NCBI RefSeq assembly: GCF_007273535.1
Contig: NZ_RIBP01000004.1
Span: 873,501 to 937,500, forward strand
Length of the DNA: 64,000 nucleotides
Direction of reading: 5' to 3'
Source of the DNA: Niallia circulans
GTDB taxonomy: Bacteria > Bacillota > Bacilli > Bacillales > Cytobacillaceae
Below are positions 45,358 through 55,624 of this stretch, piece after piece. How positions within the stretch are numbered: the stretch's first letter is position 1; the number at the start of each line of letters is the position of its first letter. The position numbers and the translations under genes are program-made. The notes below the pieces were generated by a model. That model did no database searches, was not told where the DNA came from, and was given only the letters and a program-made list of their open reading frames with translations.

Positions 45358-45386
45358 AGTATATGCTATTCATCTTATTTTGTCAA
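45358..45386 (-). promoter_or_regulatory. Promoter of rplJ-rplL
   Basis: On the minus strand TTGACA (45386-45381), a 17-nt spacer and TATACT (45363-45358), placed between the rplA stop and the L10 leader. Confidence 0.85.
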
Positions 45387-45399
45387 ATGTCAATTTTTA

Positions 45400-46089
45400 T
45401 CAAACAGTAGAAGGATCTACTTTAACGCCAGGACCCATTGTTGAAGTAACAGAAACGTTCTTCATGTAAGTTCCTTTAGCTGCTGCTGGCTTAACTTTTT
45501 GCATTGTATCAAAAATAGTTGTGAAGTTATCAACTAGTTGAGCATCTTCGAAAGATACTTTACCGATTGGTACGTGGATGTTTCCAGCTTTATCAACACG
45601 GTATTCTACTTTACCAGCTTTAATTTCGTTAACTGCTTTTGTTACATCAAAAGTAACTGTACCAGTTTTAGGGTTTGGCATTAAACCTTTAGGTCCTAAT
45701 ACGCGACCAAGTTTACCAACTTCACCCATCATGTCTGGTGTAGCAACGATAACGTCAAAATCGAACCAACCTTGTTGGATTTTAGTGATATAATCAGCAT
45801 CTCCAACAAAATCTGCACCTGCAGCTTCTGCTTCTTTAAGTTTTTCACCTTTAGCAAAAACTAACACGCGTTGAGTTTTACCAGTACCGTGTGGGAGAAC
45901 AACTGCTCCACGGATTTGTTGGTCAGCTTTCTTAGGATCTACTCCTAGACGGAAAGCAACTTCAACTGATGCATCGAATTTTGTAGTGCTTGTTTTTTTA
46001 ACTAGTTCAATTGCTTCTGCAACTGGGTAAGCTTTAGTACGATCAACTTGTTTGATAGCTTCTAAATACTTCTTACCTTTTTTAGCCAT
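45400..46089 (-). CDS. rplA: 50S ribosomal protein L1
   Basis: 229-aa L1 of the mobile L1 stalk, which helps E-site tRNA release. The open frame reaches 46173, but the family start is [20 protein letters not shown] at ATG 46089 with SD AAGGAGG. Contains the conserved core [19 protein letters not shown]. Follows rplK; its end is close to the rplJ promoter. Confidence 0.98.
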   Translation of the reverse strand: MAKKGKKYLEAIKQVDRTKAYPVAEAIELVKKTSTTKFDASVEVAFRLGVDPKKADQQIRGAVVLPHGTGKTQRVLVFAKGEKLKEAEAAGADFVGDADYITKIQQGWFDFDVIVATPDMMGEVGKLGRVLGPKGLMPNPKTGTVTFDVTKAVNEIKAGKVEYRVDKAGNIHVPIGKVSFEDAQLVDNFTTIFDTMQKVKPAAAKGTYMKNVSVTSTMGPGVKVDPSTV

Positions 46090-46204
46090 AACTATATTTC
46101 CTCCTTGAATTGTGGTTTTAGCGGAATTACCTCCCACGAATAAAGGTTGCGACGCTAACAAAAGATGTCGCAACCTTAATCAACAGAACCATATTGGATA
46201 TGGT

Positions 46205-46630
46205 TTAGTCTTCAATAACAATACCCATGCTGCGGGCAGTACCCTCAACCATGCGCATAGCTGCTTCAACGCTAGCTGCATTTAGATCAGGCATTTTTGT
46301 TTCAGCAATCTCGCGTACTTTATCACGCTTAACAGTAGCTACTTTATTACGGTTAGGTTCACCAGAACCAGACTCAATACCAGCTGCTTTTTTCAATAAA
46401 ACTGCAGCAGGTGGAGTTTTTGTAATAAATGTAAATGAACGGTCTTCAAAAACCGTAATCTCAACAGGAATAATTAAACCAGCTTGTTCAGCTGTACGAG
46501 CGTTAAACTCCTTACAGAATCCCATGATGTTAACACCTGCTTGACCTAGTGCTGGTCCAACTGGTGGTGCCGGATTTGCTTTAGCTGCTGGAATTTGCAA
46601 TTTAACAACCTTAATTACTTTTTTAGCCAC
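46205..46630 (-). CDS. rplK: 50S ribosomal protein L11
   Basis: 141-aa L11 of the GTPase-associated centre, needed for RelA-type stringent signalling. The start is GTG 46630, 7-9 nt after AGGAGGTG, giving [20 protein letters not shown]; the longer frame to 46684 adds residues with no family support. Contains [20 protein letters not shown] and the 23S-binding C domain. Co-transcribed with rplA. Confidence 0.98.
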   Translation of the reverse strand: MAKKVIKVVKLQIPAAKANPAPPVGPALGQAGVNIMGFCKEFNARTAEQAGLIIPVEITVFEDRSFTFITKTPPAAVLLKKAAGIESGSGEPNRNKVATVKRDKVREIAETKMPDLNAASVEAAMRMVEGTARSMGIVIED

Positions 46631-46803
46631 GAGACACACCTCCTTAAAGTCCGTGATGTGGTAATAGGGGTTTTCCCCTCCCACTCAACACATATGATCT
46701 TTATATTATCATAAAGAATTCGACAATATCTTGTCTCTTTATTTGAGACATACTGACCTTTGAAATATTAACACTTTTTCGTGCTCATTTCAAGTTTTTC
46801 AGA

Positions 46804-47337
46804 TTAAAATTTTTCAATTTGTGTAAAATCAAGCTCCACAGGAGTATCTCTGCCGAACATGTTCACTAAAACTTTCACTTTTGCCTTGTCATTATCGATC
46901 TCTTCAACTGACCCAGTAAAGTTTGCAAACGGACCTTCATTTACCTTCACTGTTTCACCTAATTCGAATTCAATTTCGAAGCGCTGCTCGTCAACACCCA
47001 TTCTCTTAAGGATGACTTGCACCTCATCAGGCATAAGTGGTGTCGGCTTCGAACCAGAACCAGCAGAACCAACAAATCCTGTTACTCCTGGCGTATTGCG
47101 GACAACATACCACGAATCATCTGTCATGACGATTTCCACAAGCACATAGCCTGGGAAAACCTTTCTTTTAACAACTTTCGTCTTGCCGTTTCTTACATCT
47201 GTTTCTTCTTCTTCTGGCACGATTACACGGAATATCTTATCTTGCATTCCCATTGTTTCAACGCGCTTTTCCAAGTTAGTTTTAACTTTATTCTCATAAC
47301 CAGAATAAGTATGAACTACATACCAATTTTTTTCCAT
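46804..47337 (-). CDS. nusG: Transcription elongation/antitermination factor NusG
   Basis: 177-aa NusG. The NGN domain (about 1-110) binds RNA polymerase and contains WYVVHTYSGYENKVKTNLEK; the C-terminal KOW domain contains VNEGPFANFTGSVEEID. It starts at ATG 47337. A small terminator-like hairpin lies between secE and nusG. Confidence 0.98.
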   Translation of the reverse strand: MEKNWYVVHTYSGYENKVKTNLEKRVETMGMQDKIFRVIVPEEEETDVRNGKTKVVKRKVFPGYVLVEIVMTDDSWYVVRNTPGVTGFVGSAGSGSKPTPLMPDEVQVILKRMGVDEQRFEIEFELGETVKVNEGPFANFTGSVEEIDNDKAKVKVLVNMFGRDTPVELDFTQIEKF

Positions 47338-47456
47338 ATTAGAGGACTGTTATGTCCGTCCCTCCTTAACGCTATTTACTCTTCATGCCTTATATAACCT
47401 AGCCCTATAAAAAAGAGCTATCACATGAAAAAGCTTGTTTATTATTTTCAAGCAAT

Positions 47457-47480
47457 GAAAAAACCCGTTTCCGGGCTTTG
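47457..47480 (-). terminator. Small terminator-like hairpin between secE and nusG
   Basis: On the minus strand AAAGCCCG-GAAA-CGGGTTTTTT: a short GC stem with a GNRA loop and T6. Possibly a partial terminator adjusting NusG relative to SecE. Confidence 0.5.
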
Positions 47481-47524
47481 TTTGTTTCCTATTGTGTTAC
47501 CATTATACCATGAGTGGACAACAG

Positions 47525-47707
47525 TTATTCAAGTATTAAACGAATTAGTTCGGAAATTCCCATATCTACAAGTGCAAAGAACACAGAAAAGAATATTACT
47601 GTCGCAAGAACAGTGATTGTATAGTTAGTCAGTTCTTTCCTCTTTGGCCAACTAACCTTTTTCATTTCTCTGCCTACTTCACGGAAAAAGTTAACAGTGC
47701 GTTGCAT
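47525..47707 (-). CDS. secE: Protein translocase subunit SecE
   Basis: 60-aa single-span SecE that clamps SecY. An amphipathic N-terminal helix with FFREVGREMKKVSWPKRKEL is followed by one membrane helix (about residues 30-50). Usual Gram-positive short form. Between rpmGB and nusG. Confidence 0.97.
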   Translation of the reverse strand: MQRTVNFFREVGREMKKVSWPKRKELTNYTITVLATVIFFSVFFALVDMGISELIRLILE

Positions 47708-47758
47708 TTCGTTACCTCCATATTTAAAAGCGGGTAGCCTGTCTTAAGCAGTAATTTG

Positions 47759-47902
47759 CTATTTTGTCTCTTTATGAACTGTATGTGCATTGCATGTTTG
47801 ACAATATTTCTTTACTTCAAGGCGATCTGCGGTTTTGCTGCTCATTGTAGAATAGTTTCTTGAGCTGCACTTCTCACAAGCCAGTACAATCTTATTTTTC
47901 AT
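47759..47902 (-). CDS. rpmGB: 50S ribosomal protein L33, zinc form
   Basis: Read directly: 47 aa beginning [20 protein letters not shown] and ending THIS-type tail AHTVHKETK. Zinc ligands are C9, C12, C34 and C37 (C+ form). The N-terminal motif, CxxC spacing and location directly ahead of secE-nusG match B. subtilis RpmGB (49 aa). A promoter lies 38 nt upstream. Confidence 0.95.
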   Translation of the reverse strand: MKNKIVLACEKCSSRNYSTMSSKTADRLEVKKYCQTCNAHTVHKETK

Positions 47903-47939
47903 TTAAATTACACCTACTACGTCCTTTATATCTCCCCAA

Positions 47940-47968
47940 ACTGTAACATGGACATGAATGTATGTCAA
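47940..47968 (-). promoter_or_regulatory. Promoter of rpmGB-secE-nusG
   Basis: On the minus strand TTGACA (47968-47963), a 17-nt spacer and TACAGT (47945-47940), downstream of the sigH stop. Confidence 0.75.
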
Positions 47969-48009
47969 TATTAGTCAGTTTTTTGCCTTTTCTTACGAAT
48001 TTGCTTCTA

Positions 48010-48669
48010 TTAGAGGGAAAACTCACGAATCTCTAAATAACGCTCAAGCTTTCTTTTAACCCTTTGAAGAGCATTATCTATCGACTTCACATGTCTGTTC
48101 AGCTCTTCTGAAATTTCCTGATAGGATTGGCCATCTAAATAAAGTGCCAGCACTTTTCTTTCCAAATCACTAAGAAGCTCCGACATTTTCACTTCAATAT
48201 GGTCAAACTCTTCCTGATTGATAATCAACTCTTCTGGATCTAATATCTTTGCTCCAGAAATAACATCCATTAATGTTCGATCTGACTCTTCATCATAAAT
48301 TGGCTTATCAAGAGAGACGTAGGAATTTAAAGGAATATGCTTCTGTCTTGTTGCTGTCTTAATAGCAGTGATAATCTGCCTTGTAATACATAATTCGGCA
48401 AATGCTTTAAACGACGAGAGCTTGTCCCCTTTAAAATCACGGATTGCCTTATATAAGCCGATCATGCCTTCTTGGACAATATCTTCTTTATCAGCACCAA
48501 TTAGGAAATAGGATCTAGCTTTAGCTCTAACAAAATTACGATACTTCTGGATGAGAAAGTCTAATGCATCACTTTCTCCTTTATGAACTAATTCGACCAG
48601 TGTTTCATCTTCAAGCTCTAAATACTTCTCAACACTTTCATTGCTTTTACTCCTGTTGTCAGTACTCAT
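48010..48669 (-). CDS. sigH: RNA polymerase sigma-H factor
   Basis: 219-aa sigma-70-family factor for early stationary-phase, competence and sporulation genes. Region 2 contains FRAKARSYF-like and EDIVQEGMIGLYKAIRDFKG; region 4 contains the HTH YQEISEELNRHVKSIDNALQ. The open frame starts at 48768, but that lies upstream of the promoter; ATG 48669 with a GGGGGGAT SD gives the family start MSTDNRSKSNESVEKYLELE. Own sigma-A promoter upstream. Confidence 0.96.
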   Translation of the reverse strand: MSTDNRSKSNESVEKYLELEDETLVELVHKGESDALDFLIQKYRNFVRAKARSYFLIGADKEDIVQEGMIGLYKAIRDFKGDKLSSFKAFAELCITRQIITAIKTATRQKHIPLNSYVSLDKPIYDEESDRTLMDVISGAKILDPEELIINQEEFDHIEVKMSELLSDLERKVLALYLDGQSYQEISEELNRHVKSIDNALQRVKRKLERYLEIREFSL

Positions 48670-48705
48670 ACAGATCCCCCCGACCGCGCAATCATGGATA
48701 AAACC

Positions 48706-48735
48706 ATTATACAGTAGGGTTTTTTTAAGCGTCAA
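48706..48735 (-). promoter_or_regulatory. Sigma-A promoter of sigH
   Basis: On the minus strand TTGACG (48735-48730), an 18-nt spacer and TATAAT (48711-48706) with an extended TG. In B. subtilis this promoter is repressed by AbrB; no discrete AbrB motif can be recognised by eye. Confidence 0.82.
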
Positions 48736-48739
48736 CAAC

Positions 48740-49249
48740 TCATTTTTCGCCACGGCGCCATTTTTCAAATAATTCTTCCATTTCTTTCGAAAGCGGTATC
48801 TTGATTACAGGCTTTCTTTCCTTAATTCGCTTCACTTTTTTTTCAATATTTTTTTCTATCTCTGCCATTTCAATCAGAAGCTCTCTTGCTGATATTCTTA
48901 GAGCTCCTTGTCCAAAAATAGCCCACTGTTCGGTAAAGTCAGATGTGGCAACATGGATTTGTGTTCTCCTGTTGCTGAGCTCCTTGGCAAGCTTTTCAAT
49001 TCTTTCATCAGCCGTTTCATTTTCCTTTGTAAAGATGACCTCAACCTTGGAGTTCTTAAGCTTCTTTTCTGTGCCCCTAACATAATAAGCATCGAAAACT
49101 ACGATAACACGAAAGCCTGAGAACCCTTGATATTCTGCCATTTTCTCTAAAAGAGCATCTCTTGCAGCAGATAAATCCTTATTTTTCAGCTTGTTGAGCT
49201 CTGGCCATGCTCCAATAATGTTATAGCCATCAACTAAGAGTATATCCAT
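48740..49249 (-). CDS. rae1: Ribosome-dependent mRNA endoribonuclease Rae1 (YacP, NYN/PIN-like)
   Basis: 169-aa NYN-domain nuclease; the B. subtilis homologue cleaves mRNA in the ribosomal A site. The N-terminal acidic motif MDILLVDGYNIIGAWPEL, VVFDAYYV and the later VATSDFTEQW hold the conserved metal-binding acidic residues. It ends in a basic helical tail. Starts 2 nt after the rlmB stop, in the cysE-cysS-mrnC-rlmB-rae1 operon. Confidence 0.92.
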   Translation of the reverse strand: MDILLVDGYNIIGAWPELNKLKNKDLSAARDALLEKMAEYQGFSGFRVIVVFDAYYVRGTEKKLKNSKVEVIFTKENETADERIEKLAKELSNRRTQIHVATSDFTEQWAIFGQGALRISARELLIEMAEIEKNIEKKVKRIKERKPVIKIPLSKEMEELFEKWRRGEK

Positions 49250-49251
49250 TG

Positions 49252-49995
49252 TTATCCCTCAAGTGGATGGCGTTTACGATAAACCTCATACATTAAGAGT
49301 GCTGCAGCTACAGATGCATTCAATGATGTAACCGCTCCTGCCATTGGTAGCTGAATTAGAAAATCGCACTTATCACGGATGAGCCTTCCCATGCCCTTTC
49401 CTTCACTTCCAATAACAAGACCAAGCGGCATCGTACCATCAAACTGGCGATAATCCTCTTTCCCTTTAGCATCAGTTCCCGCAATCCAGACTCCTCTTTC
49501 CTTCAGTTCATCGATTGCTCTAGCCATATTTGTTACCCTAACGACTGGAATATGCTCAATTGCACCTGTTGATGCTTTAGCTACTGTTGCAGTAAGGCCA
49601 ACAGCTCTCCTTCTTGGGATAATAATACCATGCGCACCGACAGCATCCGCAGTCCTCATGATAGATCCCAAATTATGAGGATCTTCTATCTCGTCAAGCA
49701 GCATGAAGAATGGTGCTTCGTTCCGTTTTTCTGCCAGAGCAAACAAATCATCTATTTCAGCATATTGATATGCTGCTACTTGTGCAACAACACCTTGGTG
49801 ATTCGCATCCACTAATGTATCTAACTTTTTCTTTGGTACAAACTGGACAAGCACATTTTCAGTTTTTGCCAAACCTATAACAATCTGCATCTGTCCTTTA
49901 TGAGAACCCTCTGCTATAAAGATTTTATTAACATCTCTTTCGGATTTTAACGCTTCAATTACGGCGTTTTTCCCAACAATATAATCATTATCCAC
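49252..49995 (-). CDS. rlmB: 23S rRNA (guanosine-2'-O-)-methyltransferase RlmB-like (SPOUT)
   Basis: 247-aa SpoU/TrmH-family enzyme. The L30e-like N-terminal domain (about 1-75) is followed by a knotted SPOUT domain with LDEIEDPHNLGSIMRTADA, LVIGSEGKGMGRL and MAGAVTSLNASVAAALLMYE. The chosen start is GTG 49995 after AGGAGG; the longer frame to 50067 would overlap mrnC and lacks support. Target G2251 (E. coli numbering) is by family analogy. Confidence 0.93.
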   Translation of the reverse strand: MDNDYIVGKNAVIEALKSERDVNKIFIAEGSHKGQMQIVIGLAKTENVLVQFVPKKKLDTLVDANHQGVVAQVAAYQYAEIDDLFALAEKRNEAPFFMLLDEIEDPHNLGSIMRTADAVGAHGIIIPRRRAVGLTATVAKASTGAIEHIPVVRVTNMARAIDELKERGVWIAGTDAKGKEDYRQFDGTMPLGLVIGSEGKGMGRLIRDKCDFLIQLPMAGAVTSLNASVAAALLMYEVYRKRHPLEG

Positions 49996-50008
49996 TTCTT
50001 TGCTCCTC

Positions 50009-50416
50009 CTACTGCTTTTCAATGATGGACAGTGCGGCTTGGATAATCTCCTCAAGCCGCTTCTCATCCTCAGTTAAATATAAATATCCAAGCACAGCTT
50101 CAAACCCTGTACTGTACCTGTATGTTTGAACATCTGTGTTCTTCGGTATACTTCCTGATTTCGCGTTCCTTCCTCTTTTCATGACCGCGAATTCTTCAGG
50201 TGTAAAGAATTCATCTTCTATAAGTGCATGAACAACTTTTGCCTGCCCCTTGGCAGAAACATACTTTGTTGCTTCTCTATGCAGCTGGTTTGGTCGAACC
50301 TTCCCACTGTATAAAAGATGCCTTCGCACATATATCTCCAGAACAGCATCACCCATATAAGCAAGCGCTAAGCTGTTCAATTGTTTTTCATCAAGTTTCT
50401 TATCATAAAGGAGCAT
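50009..50416 (-). CDS. mrnC: Mini-ribonuclease 3 (MrnC)
   Basis: 135-aa RNase III-like catalytic domain without a dsRNA-binding domain; matures the 23S rRNA ends. Catalytic region [20 protein letters not shown] and a second acidic site in [12 protein letters not shown], with the family motif [20 protein letters not shown]. Starts 3 nt after the cysS stop. Confidence 0.94.
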   Translation of the reverse strand: MLLYDKKLDEKQLNSLALAYMGDAVLEIYVRRHLLYSGKVRPNQLHREATKYVSAKGQAKVVHALIEDEFFTPEEFAVMKRGRNAKSGSIPKNTDVQTYRYSTGFEAVLGYLYLTEDEKRLEEIIQAALSIIEKQ

Positions 50417-50419
50417 CCA

Positions 50420-51817
50420 TTACCCTCTTTTCCAGCGAATGCCCTGTGGTGTATCTTCTAAAATGATGTTCATCGCCTTCAGTTGATCTCTAATTTGGTC
50501 TGCCAACTGGAAATTACGGTCCTTACGAGCTTGGTTACGCTTCTCAATAAGCGCTTCAATCTCTTCATCAAGCAGTTCTTCCTTCACAAGAGAAAGTCCA
50601 AGAACACCAAACAGCTCTTCAAACTCTTTTATGAAAGCATTAATGACTGCTGCAGACGTTGTCTTTTCCAACAAGTAATAGTTTGCTTGCTGTGAAAGCT
50701 CAAATAGAACAGAGATTCCGTTGGCCGTATTAAAATCGTCATCCATGCTTGTGATGAACTGTTCATGTAGGTCGTTAATCTTATTTAACCACTCTTCATT
50801 TGTATCCGTTAAGTCAGTACTTGTAACCTTACGATGGAGCAGATTGTCATAAGAAGTTCTAATACGTTCCAATCCAGCCCTTGTATTCTCTAATACTTCT
50901 TCACTGTAATTAATCGGGTTACGATAATGAACTGACAGCATGAAGAATCTTAATACTTGGGGATCATGAATCTTCAAGATATCGTGAACTGTAATAAAGT
51001 TACCTAATGATTTGGACATTTTTTCATTATCTATATTAATATAGCCGTTGTGCATCCAATAGTTTGCAAACGTCTTACCGGATAATGCCTCAGACTGGGC
51101 AATTTCATTCTCATGATGAGGGAAAGCTAAATCCTGTCCTCCTGCATGGATATCAATTGTGTCTCCTAAATACTTCTTCACCATCGCTGAGCACTCAATA
51201 TGCCAACCAGGTCTTCCTTGCCCCCAGGGACTATCCCAAGAAATCTCTCCTGCTTTCGCGTTCTTCCAGAGCGCAAAATCAAGGGAATCCTGTTTTTTCT
51301 CTCCAACAGCTATTCTTGCACCAGACTTCAGTTCATCAATTGATTGATGAGATAATTTACCATACCCCTCAAACTTTCTAGTACGGTAATACACATCTCC
51401 CTCAGACTCATAAGCATAGCCTTTATCTATGAGTGCCTCTATAAATTCAATTATGATGTCCATGCTTTCCGTTACACGCGGATGAGTATCTGCTTTTTTG
51501 CACCCCAATGCAGTAACATCTTCAAAATATGCTTCAATAAATCGGTCTGCAATTGCAGGAACCTCTTCACCTAACTCATTGGCAGCTCTGATAAGTTTAT
51601 CGTCAACATCAGTGAAATTAGAAACAAAGTTAACGTCATATCCTCTAAATTCTAAATATCTCCTTACTGTATCAAATACAATGGCAGGTCTTGCGTTTCC
51701 AATATGGATATAGTTGTATACCGTTGGACCGCAAACGTACATTTTAACCTTACCCTCTTCTAATGGGACAAACTCTTCTTTTTCTCTTGATAATGTATTG
51801 TAAATTTGAATCGACAT
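50420..51817 (-). CDS. cysS: Cysteinyl-tRNA synthetase
   Basis: 465-aa class I synthetase. It has the HIGH motif HIGNARPA, the signature KMSKSLGN, and zinc ligands including the Cys of [13 protein letters not shown], the Cys of HIECSAMV and the His of FPHHENE. Its ATG overlaps the cysE stop by one base. Controlled through the upstream Cys T-box. Confidence 0.98.
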   Translation of the reverse strand: MSIQIYNTLSREKEEFVPLEEGKVKMYVCGPTVYNYIHIGNARPAIVFDTVRRYLEFRGYDVNFVSNFTDVDDKLIRAANELGEEVPAIADRFIEAYFEDVTALGCKKADTHPRVTESMDIIIEFIEALIDKGYAYESEGDVYYRTRKFEGYGKLSHQSIDELKSGARIAVGEKKQDSLDFALWKNAKAGEISWDSPWGQGRPGWHIECSAMVKKYLGDTIDIHAGGQDLAFPHHENEIAQSEALSGKTFANYWMHNGYINIDNEKMSKSLGNFITVHDILKIHDPQVLRFFMLSVHYRNPINYSEEVLENTRAGLERIRTSYDNLLHRKVTSTDLTDTNEEWLNKINDLHEQFITSMDDDFNTANGISVLFELSQQANYYLLEKTTSAAVINAFIKEFEELFGVLGLSLVKEELLDEEIEALIEKRNQARKDRNFQLADQIRDQLKAMNIILEDTPQGIRWKRG

Positions 51818-52467
51818 TATCTATATCTCCCTTCCTTTTTCAACTCATTCAATTCATTTTTTAAATTAAGTAACTCATTTTCAAGTTCCTTCATTCGCTC
51901 TGCAAACGGGTCGGGCAAATCGGAATGGTTTAAGTCTTTTTTTATCCTAATACCATCCTGCACCACTACAGTCCCAGGAATACCTACAACAGTAGAATTA
52001 GGCGGCACATCTTTCAAAACGACAGACCCGGCACCAATTTTTGCATTTTCGCCAATTGTTATTGATCCTAACACCTTTGCTCCTGTTGCAATCAGAGCAT
52101 TATCATTAACGGTTGGATGTCTCTTTCCTTTCTCTTTCCCTGTTCCCCCTAAGGTTACCCCTTGAAATATTGTGACATTATCGCCTATTTCACATGTTTC
52201 CCCTATAACAACTCCCATGCCATGATCAATAAAGAGTCTTCTTCCGATTGTTGCACCTGGATGTATTTCTATACCAGTTAGTAAACGGCTGAATTGAGAT
52301 ATTGTACGGGCCAGAAAATACCATCTATGTTTATAGAAGCGGTGCGCAATGCGGTGATGCCAAATTGCATGTAATCCAGAGTAAGTAAGGACTACTTCGA
52401 TTGAGCTTCTCGCTGCCGGATCTTGTTCAAATACTACTGATATATCTTCTTTAATGCGCTTAAACAT
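51817..52467 (-). CDS. cysE: Serine O-acetyltransferase CysE
   Basis: 216-aa enzyme making O-acetylserine, the cysteine precursor. The N-terminal helical domain contains [12 protein letters not shown]; the left-handed beta-helix of hexapeptide repeats includes [20 protein letters not shown] with the active-site Asp/His. ATG 52467 with SD GGGAGGGT. Co-translated with cysS, so cysteine synthesis and charging share one T-box. Confidence 0.97.
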   Translation of the reverse strand: MFKRIKEDISVVFEQDPAARSSIEVVLTYSGLHAIWHHRIAHRFYKHRWYFLARTISQFSRLLTGIEIHPGATIGRRLFIDHGMGVVIGETCEIGDNVTIFQGVTLGGTGKEKGKRHPTVNDNALIATGAKVLGSITIGENAKIGAGSVVLKDVPPNSTVVGIPGTVVVQDGIRIKKDLNHSDLPDPFAERMKELENELLNLKNELNELKKEGRYR

Positions 52468-52549
52468 TTTAACCCTCCCAATTCATCCTCTATTTACATG
52501 AAAGCCGACTATTCTGTTCCCCAGCTTTGTTTATACTATCGAACTACAC

Positions 52550-52810
52550 AAAAAAAAACGCCTCTGTCCTAAAAGACAGAGACGCTTTTACACGCGGTTC
52601 CACTCTGTTTAGATTATTCCCTAGGTAATAATCTCCACTTAAACCTTGTTAACGGTTAGGCACCGCCTCTACTTACTAAACCAAAGTCCTAGGCTATTAT
52701 TCTGCCTATGCTTAGTTGTTCCATACAGGACTCAGAGGGGCACTTCAAAAAAGGAGAGGCTTGAACCACTTTCAGCCGATGATGATTCTCTCTTATAAGC
52801 ATCCTTTTTT
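52550..52810 (-). ncRNA. T-box riboswitch (cysteine) ahead of cysE-cysS
   Basis: The minus strand holds a T-box leader. The conserved T-box is AGAGTGGAACCGCGTG (about 52606-52591), followed by a terminator stem GCGTCTCTGTC/GACAGAGGCG and T9 (52588-52550). The stem I region has GGCTGAAAGTGG. A candidate specifier UGC at 52742-52740, in the context GAAGUGCC, is a cysteine codon and agrees with both downstream genes. Uncharged tRNA-Cys would antiterminate. Confidence 0.92.
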
Positions 52811-52855
52811 TACTTTTCCTCTTCTACGTTTTTGTTTTATATACGTTTTTTCTTT

Positions 52856-52884
52856 ACTATATTACATTTTTATCAGATTGTTAA
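52856..52884 (-). promoter_or_regulatory. Promoter of the T-box/cysE-cysS operon
   Basis: On the minus strand TTAACA (52884-52879), a 17-nt spacer and TATAGT (52861-52856). The -35 overlaps the gltX stop codon. Confidence 0.75.
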
Positions 52885-54338
52885 CTAATTAGCGATAATA
52901 ATCTTTTTTCAATCTTAGAAGCTCCAAGCAATGCAATTGCTTTTGGCAGATCGGGACCATGAGTTTGACCGGTTGCAGCGACACGAATTGGCATAAATAA
53001 GTTCTTGCCTTTTTGGCCTGTTGCTTTTTGAACGCTTTTTATAGCAGCTTTAATGTTATCTGCATTCCAATCAGTTAAGCTAGCAAGCTCTTCCTTGAAA
53101 GAAGAGAGTACATCTTTCACTTGCTCACCAGATAAAACCTCTTTTGCTTCTTCATCATACTGTAAATCTTCACTGAAGAATAAAGAAGACAGTTCCACAA
53201 TATCAGCACCACAGCTCATTTGTTCTTGATACAAGCCAATCAGGTTATGAACCCATTGCTCTTCTTCACTAGAACGGTTCTCTTGCACAAGGCCTGCTTT
53301 AATAAGATGCGGCAATGCTAAGTCAATAACTTTGCTTAAGTCAGCCTTTTTAATGTATTGGTTGTTCATCCATGCTAGCTTATTCTGATCAAACAAAGCT
53401 GGTGACTTCGATAATCTGGCAGCATCAAAGATTTTGATGAACTCTTCCTTCGTAAATAATTCCTCTTCACCTTCTGGAGACCAGCCTAGCAGTGTGATGA
53501 AATTGAAAAGTGCTTCTGGCAAGTAGCCAAGTTCTTCATATTGCTCAATAAACTGAATGATGGATTCATCACGTTTGCTCAATTTTTTTCTGCTCTCATT
53601 GACGATTAACGTCATATGACCAAAAATTGGCCTTTTCCAGTTAAGTGCGTCATATACCATTAACTGTTTTGGTGTATTTGTAATATGGTCATCACCTCTA
53701 AGAACATGAGAGATTTCCATTAGATGATCATCAATAGCAACCGCAAAGTTATATGTTGGTGTACCATCCTTTTTAACGATAACGTAATCGCCTATTGTTT
53801 CTGATTCAAAAGAAACAGATCCTTTAACCATATCTTCGAACTCATAAACAACATTCTCTGGAACTTTAATGCGAATGCTTGGCTGTCTGCCTTCTGCCTC
53901 AAGACGCGCTTGATCTTCCTTTGTCAAATGACGGCATTTACCTGAATATTTAGGTGTCTCATTGTTGTTAACTTGCTCTTCACGCTCTGCTTCAATTTCA
54001 GCTTCTGTACAATAGCATTTATATGCTAATTCTCGATCAAGCAATTCCGTGTAATATTTTTTGTAAATATCATTTCGCTCAGATTGGCGGTATGGTCCAA
54101 ATTCCCCACCCACATCTACGCTTTCATCCCAGTCGATGCCAAGCCATTTCAAGTACTTTAATTGGCTTTGTTCTCCACCTTCGATATTACGTTTTTTATC
54201 TGTATCCTCAATTCGGATAATAAACTTTCCACCCAAATTGCGTGCATATAAATAATTAAATAATGCAGTACGTGCATTCCCTATGTGCAAATGTCCCGTT
54301 GGACTTGGGGCATAACGAACACGTATTTCGTTAGTCAT
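52881..54338 (-). CDS. gltX: Glutamyl-tRNA synthetase
   Basis: 485-aa class I synthetase. HIGH motif in [36 protein letters not shown] is the KMSKS equivalent. The zinc-site Cys residues are in [11 protein letters not shown] and GKCRH. In Bacillus it also charges tRNA-Gln for the GatCAB pathway. ATG 54338 with AAGGAGG; the longer frame to 54368 contains the SD. Confidence 0.97.
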   Translation of the reverse strand: MTNEIRVRYAPSPTGHLHIGNARTALFNYLYARNLGGKFIIRIEDTDKKRNIEGGEQSQLKYLKWLGIDWDESVDVGGEFGPYRQSERNDIYKKYYTELLDRELAYKCYCTEAEIEAEREEQVNNNETPKYSGKCRHLTKEDQARLEAEGRQPSIRIKVPENVVYEFEDMVKGSVSFESETIGDYVIVKKDGTPTYNFAVAIDDHLMEISHVLRGDDHITNTPKQLMVYDALNWKRPIFGHMTLIVNESRKKLSKRDESIIQFIEQYEELGYLPEALFNFITLLGWSPEGEEELFTKEEFIKIFDAARLSKSPALFDQNKLAWMNNQYIKKADLSKVIDLALPHLIKAGLVQENRSSEEEQWVHNLIGLYQEQMSCGADIVELSSLFFSEDLQYDEEAKEVLSGEQVKDVLSSFKEELASLTDWNADNIKAAIKSVQKATGQKGKNLFMPIRVAATGQTHGPDLPKAIALLGASKIEKRLLSLIS

Positions 54339-54413
54339 GGTTCTGCCTCCTTGATTTTGTTTCAACATATTTCTTGTTTATTCTATCATTTAGTATTTTC
54401 CATTAAAAGAGTG

Positions 54414-54896
54414 TTACTGTACTTTTCTCTGTAAAAGGACTACTGCTAACGAAGCAATGCCCTCTCCTCTTCCAGTAAATCCTAATTTTTCAGTCGTCGT
54501 CGCCTTTACATTGACATTTTCCGTCTCTGTTTCCAACAGTTCAGCAATTCTTGATTGCATTGCTTTAATATGAGGAGCCATTTTAGGCTGCTGTGCCATA
54601 ATGGTGCAATCAGCATTAACCAATTCATAACCTTTGGATTTCACCAGACTCCAGACCTCTTTTAACAGAATTGCCGAATCAAAGTCCTTAAACGCTTGAT
54701 CTGTATCAGGGAAATGCTTGCCAATATCGCCTTCTCCAATTGCCCCTAAACAAGCATCTGCTATAGTATGTAAAAGTACATCTGCATCTGAGTGGCCAAG
54801 CAGACCCTTTTCATATGGAATTTCAATACCGCCAATGATGAGGGGTCTTCCTGCTACTAGTTGATGCACATCAAAGCCTTGTCCTATTCGTAACAT
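54414..54896 (-). CDS. ispF: 2-C-methyl-D-erythritol 2,4-cyclodiphosphate synthase IspF
   Basis: 160-aa MEP-pathway enzyme forming the cyclodiphosphate intermediate of isoprenoid synthesis. Metal-binding GQGFDVHQL near the N-terminus, [20 protein letters not shown] and the C-terminal [18 protein letters not shown]. Directly downstream of ispD. Confidence 0.97.
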   Translation of the reverse strand: MLRIGQGFDVHQLVAGRPLIIGGIEIPYEKGLLGHSDADVLLHTIADACLGAIGEGDIGKHFPDTDQAFKDFDSAILLKEVWSLVKSKGYELVNADCTIMAQQPKMAPHIKAMQSRIAELLETETENVNVKATTTEKLGFTGRGEGIASLAVVLLQRKVQ

Positions 54897-54922
54897 ATTA
54901 TGTACTCCTTTTACTGTTATAT

Positions 54923-55606
54923 TTAGACTTTATATTTTTGAATGATTGCTTCAGCAAAATATAAATCCTCTGGTGTCGTTAATTTTATATTGTCATAGTT
55001 ACCCATGACTATTTTCACTTTTTGTCCCAATCTTTCTACAAGACTAGCATCATCTGTTCCAAGAAACTCCTCACGAATTGCCTTTTCATGGGCTTCTTTT
55101 AATAAAGAAATACGAAAAGCTTGTGGGGTTTGGATAGCCCACAAGCTAGAACGATCTACTGTCTCTTCGACTACGTCACCTGTTACCTTTTTAACGGTAT
55201 CTTTAATTGGGACTGCTAAGACAGCTGCTCCATTCGTTGCTGCAACTTCTGTCAATTCCTTCATCTGGTGAACATCAATGAATGGTCTGGCGGCATCATG
55301 GACTAATACAATAGCATCTTTAGAAATTTCTTTTACAGCATTGTAGACACTATATTGTCTTTCATCTCCACCATCAACAATTGCAGCAATTTTCGTTATT
55401 TTATTCCTTTTTATTAGTGAATGCATTTCTTGTTTATCCTGGGTGCTGGTCACCAGCCAAATCTTACTGCAGTTTTCGTCTTTTTCAAACACCTTTAAGG
55501 TATGAATAAAAACTGGCAGACCGTCTATTTTAAGGAACAGTTTATTTTTTCCTGCTCCCATTCTTTTCCCCTGACCCGCGGCCGGTATAATGACTTCATA
55601 AGCCAT
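54923..55606 (-). CDS. ispD: 2-C-methyl-D-erythritol 4-phosphate cytidylyltransferase IspD
   Basis: 227-aa MEP-pathway enzyme joining CTP to methylerythritol phosphate. The nucleotide-binding N-terminus is [28 protein letters not shown] and DTVKKV are conserved active-site segments. ATG 55606 with GGGAG 8 nt upstream is preferred to the in-frame start at 55621. Followed by ispF, preceded by yacL. Confidence 0.97.
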   Translation of the reverse strand: MAYEVIIPAAGQGKRMGAGKNKLFLKIDGLPVFIHTLKVFEKDENCSKIWLVTSTQDKQEMHSLIKRNKITKIAAIVDGGDERQYSVYNAVKEISKDAIVLVHDAARPFIDVHQMKELTEVAATNGAAVLAVPIKDTVKKVTGDVVEETVDRSSLWAIQTPQAFRISLLKEAHEKAIREEFLGTDDASLVERLGQKVKIVMGNYDNIKLTTPEDLYFAEAIIQKYKV

Positions 55607-55624
55607 AAAACAAACTCCCATCCA

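Noticed and set aside
45156..45410. 84-codon plus-strand open frame over the L10 leader
   Set aside because: The sequence is fully explained by the rplJ promoter and L10 leader on the other strand; no ribosome-binding site.
47425..47616. 63-codon plus-strand frame over the secE-nusG gap
   Set aside because: Antisense to secE and the terminator-like hairpin; no independent support.
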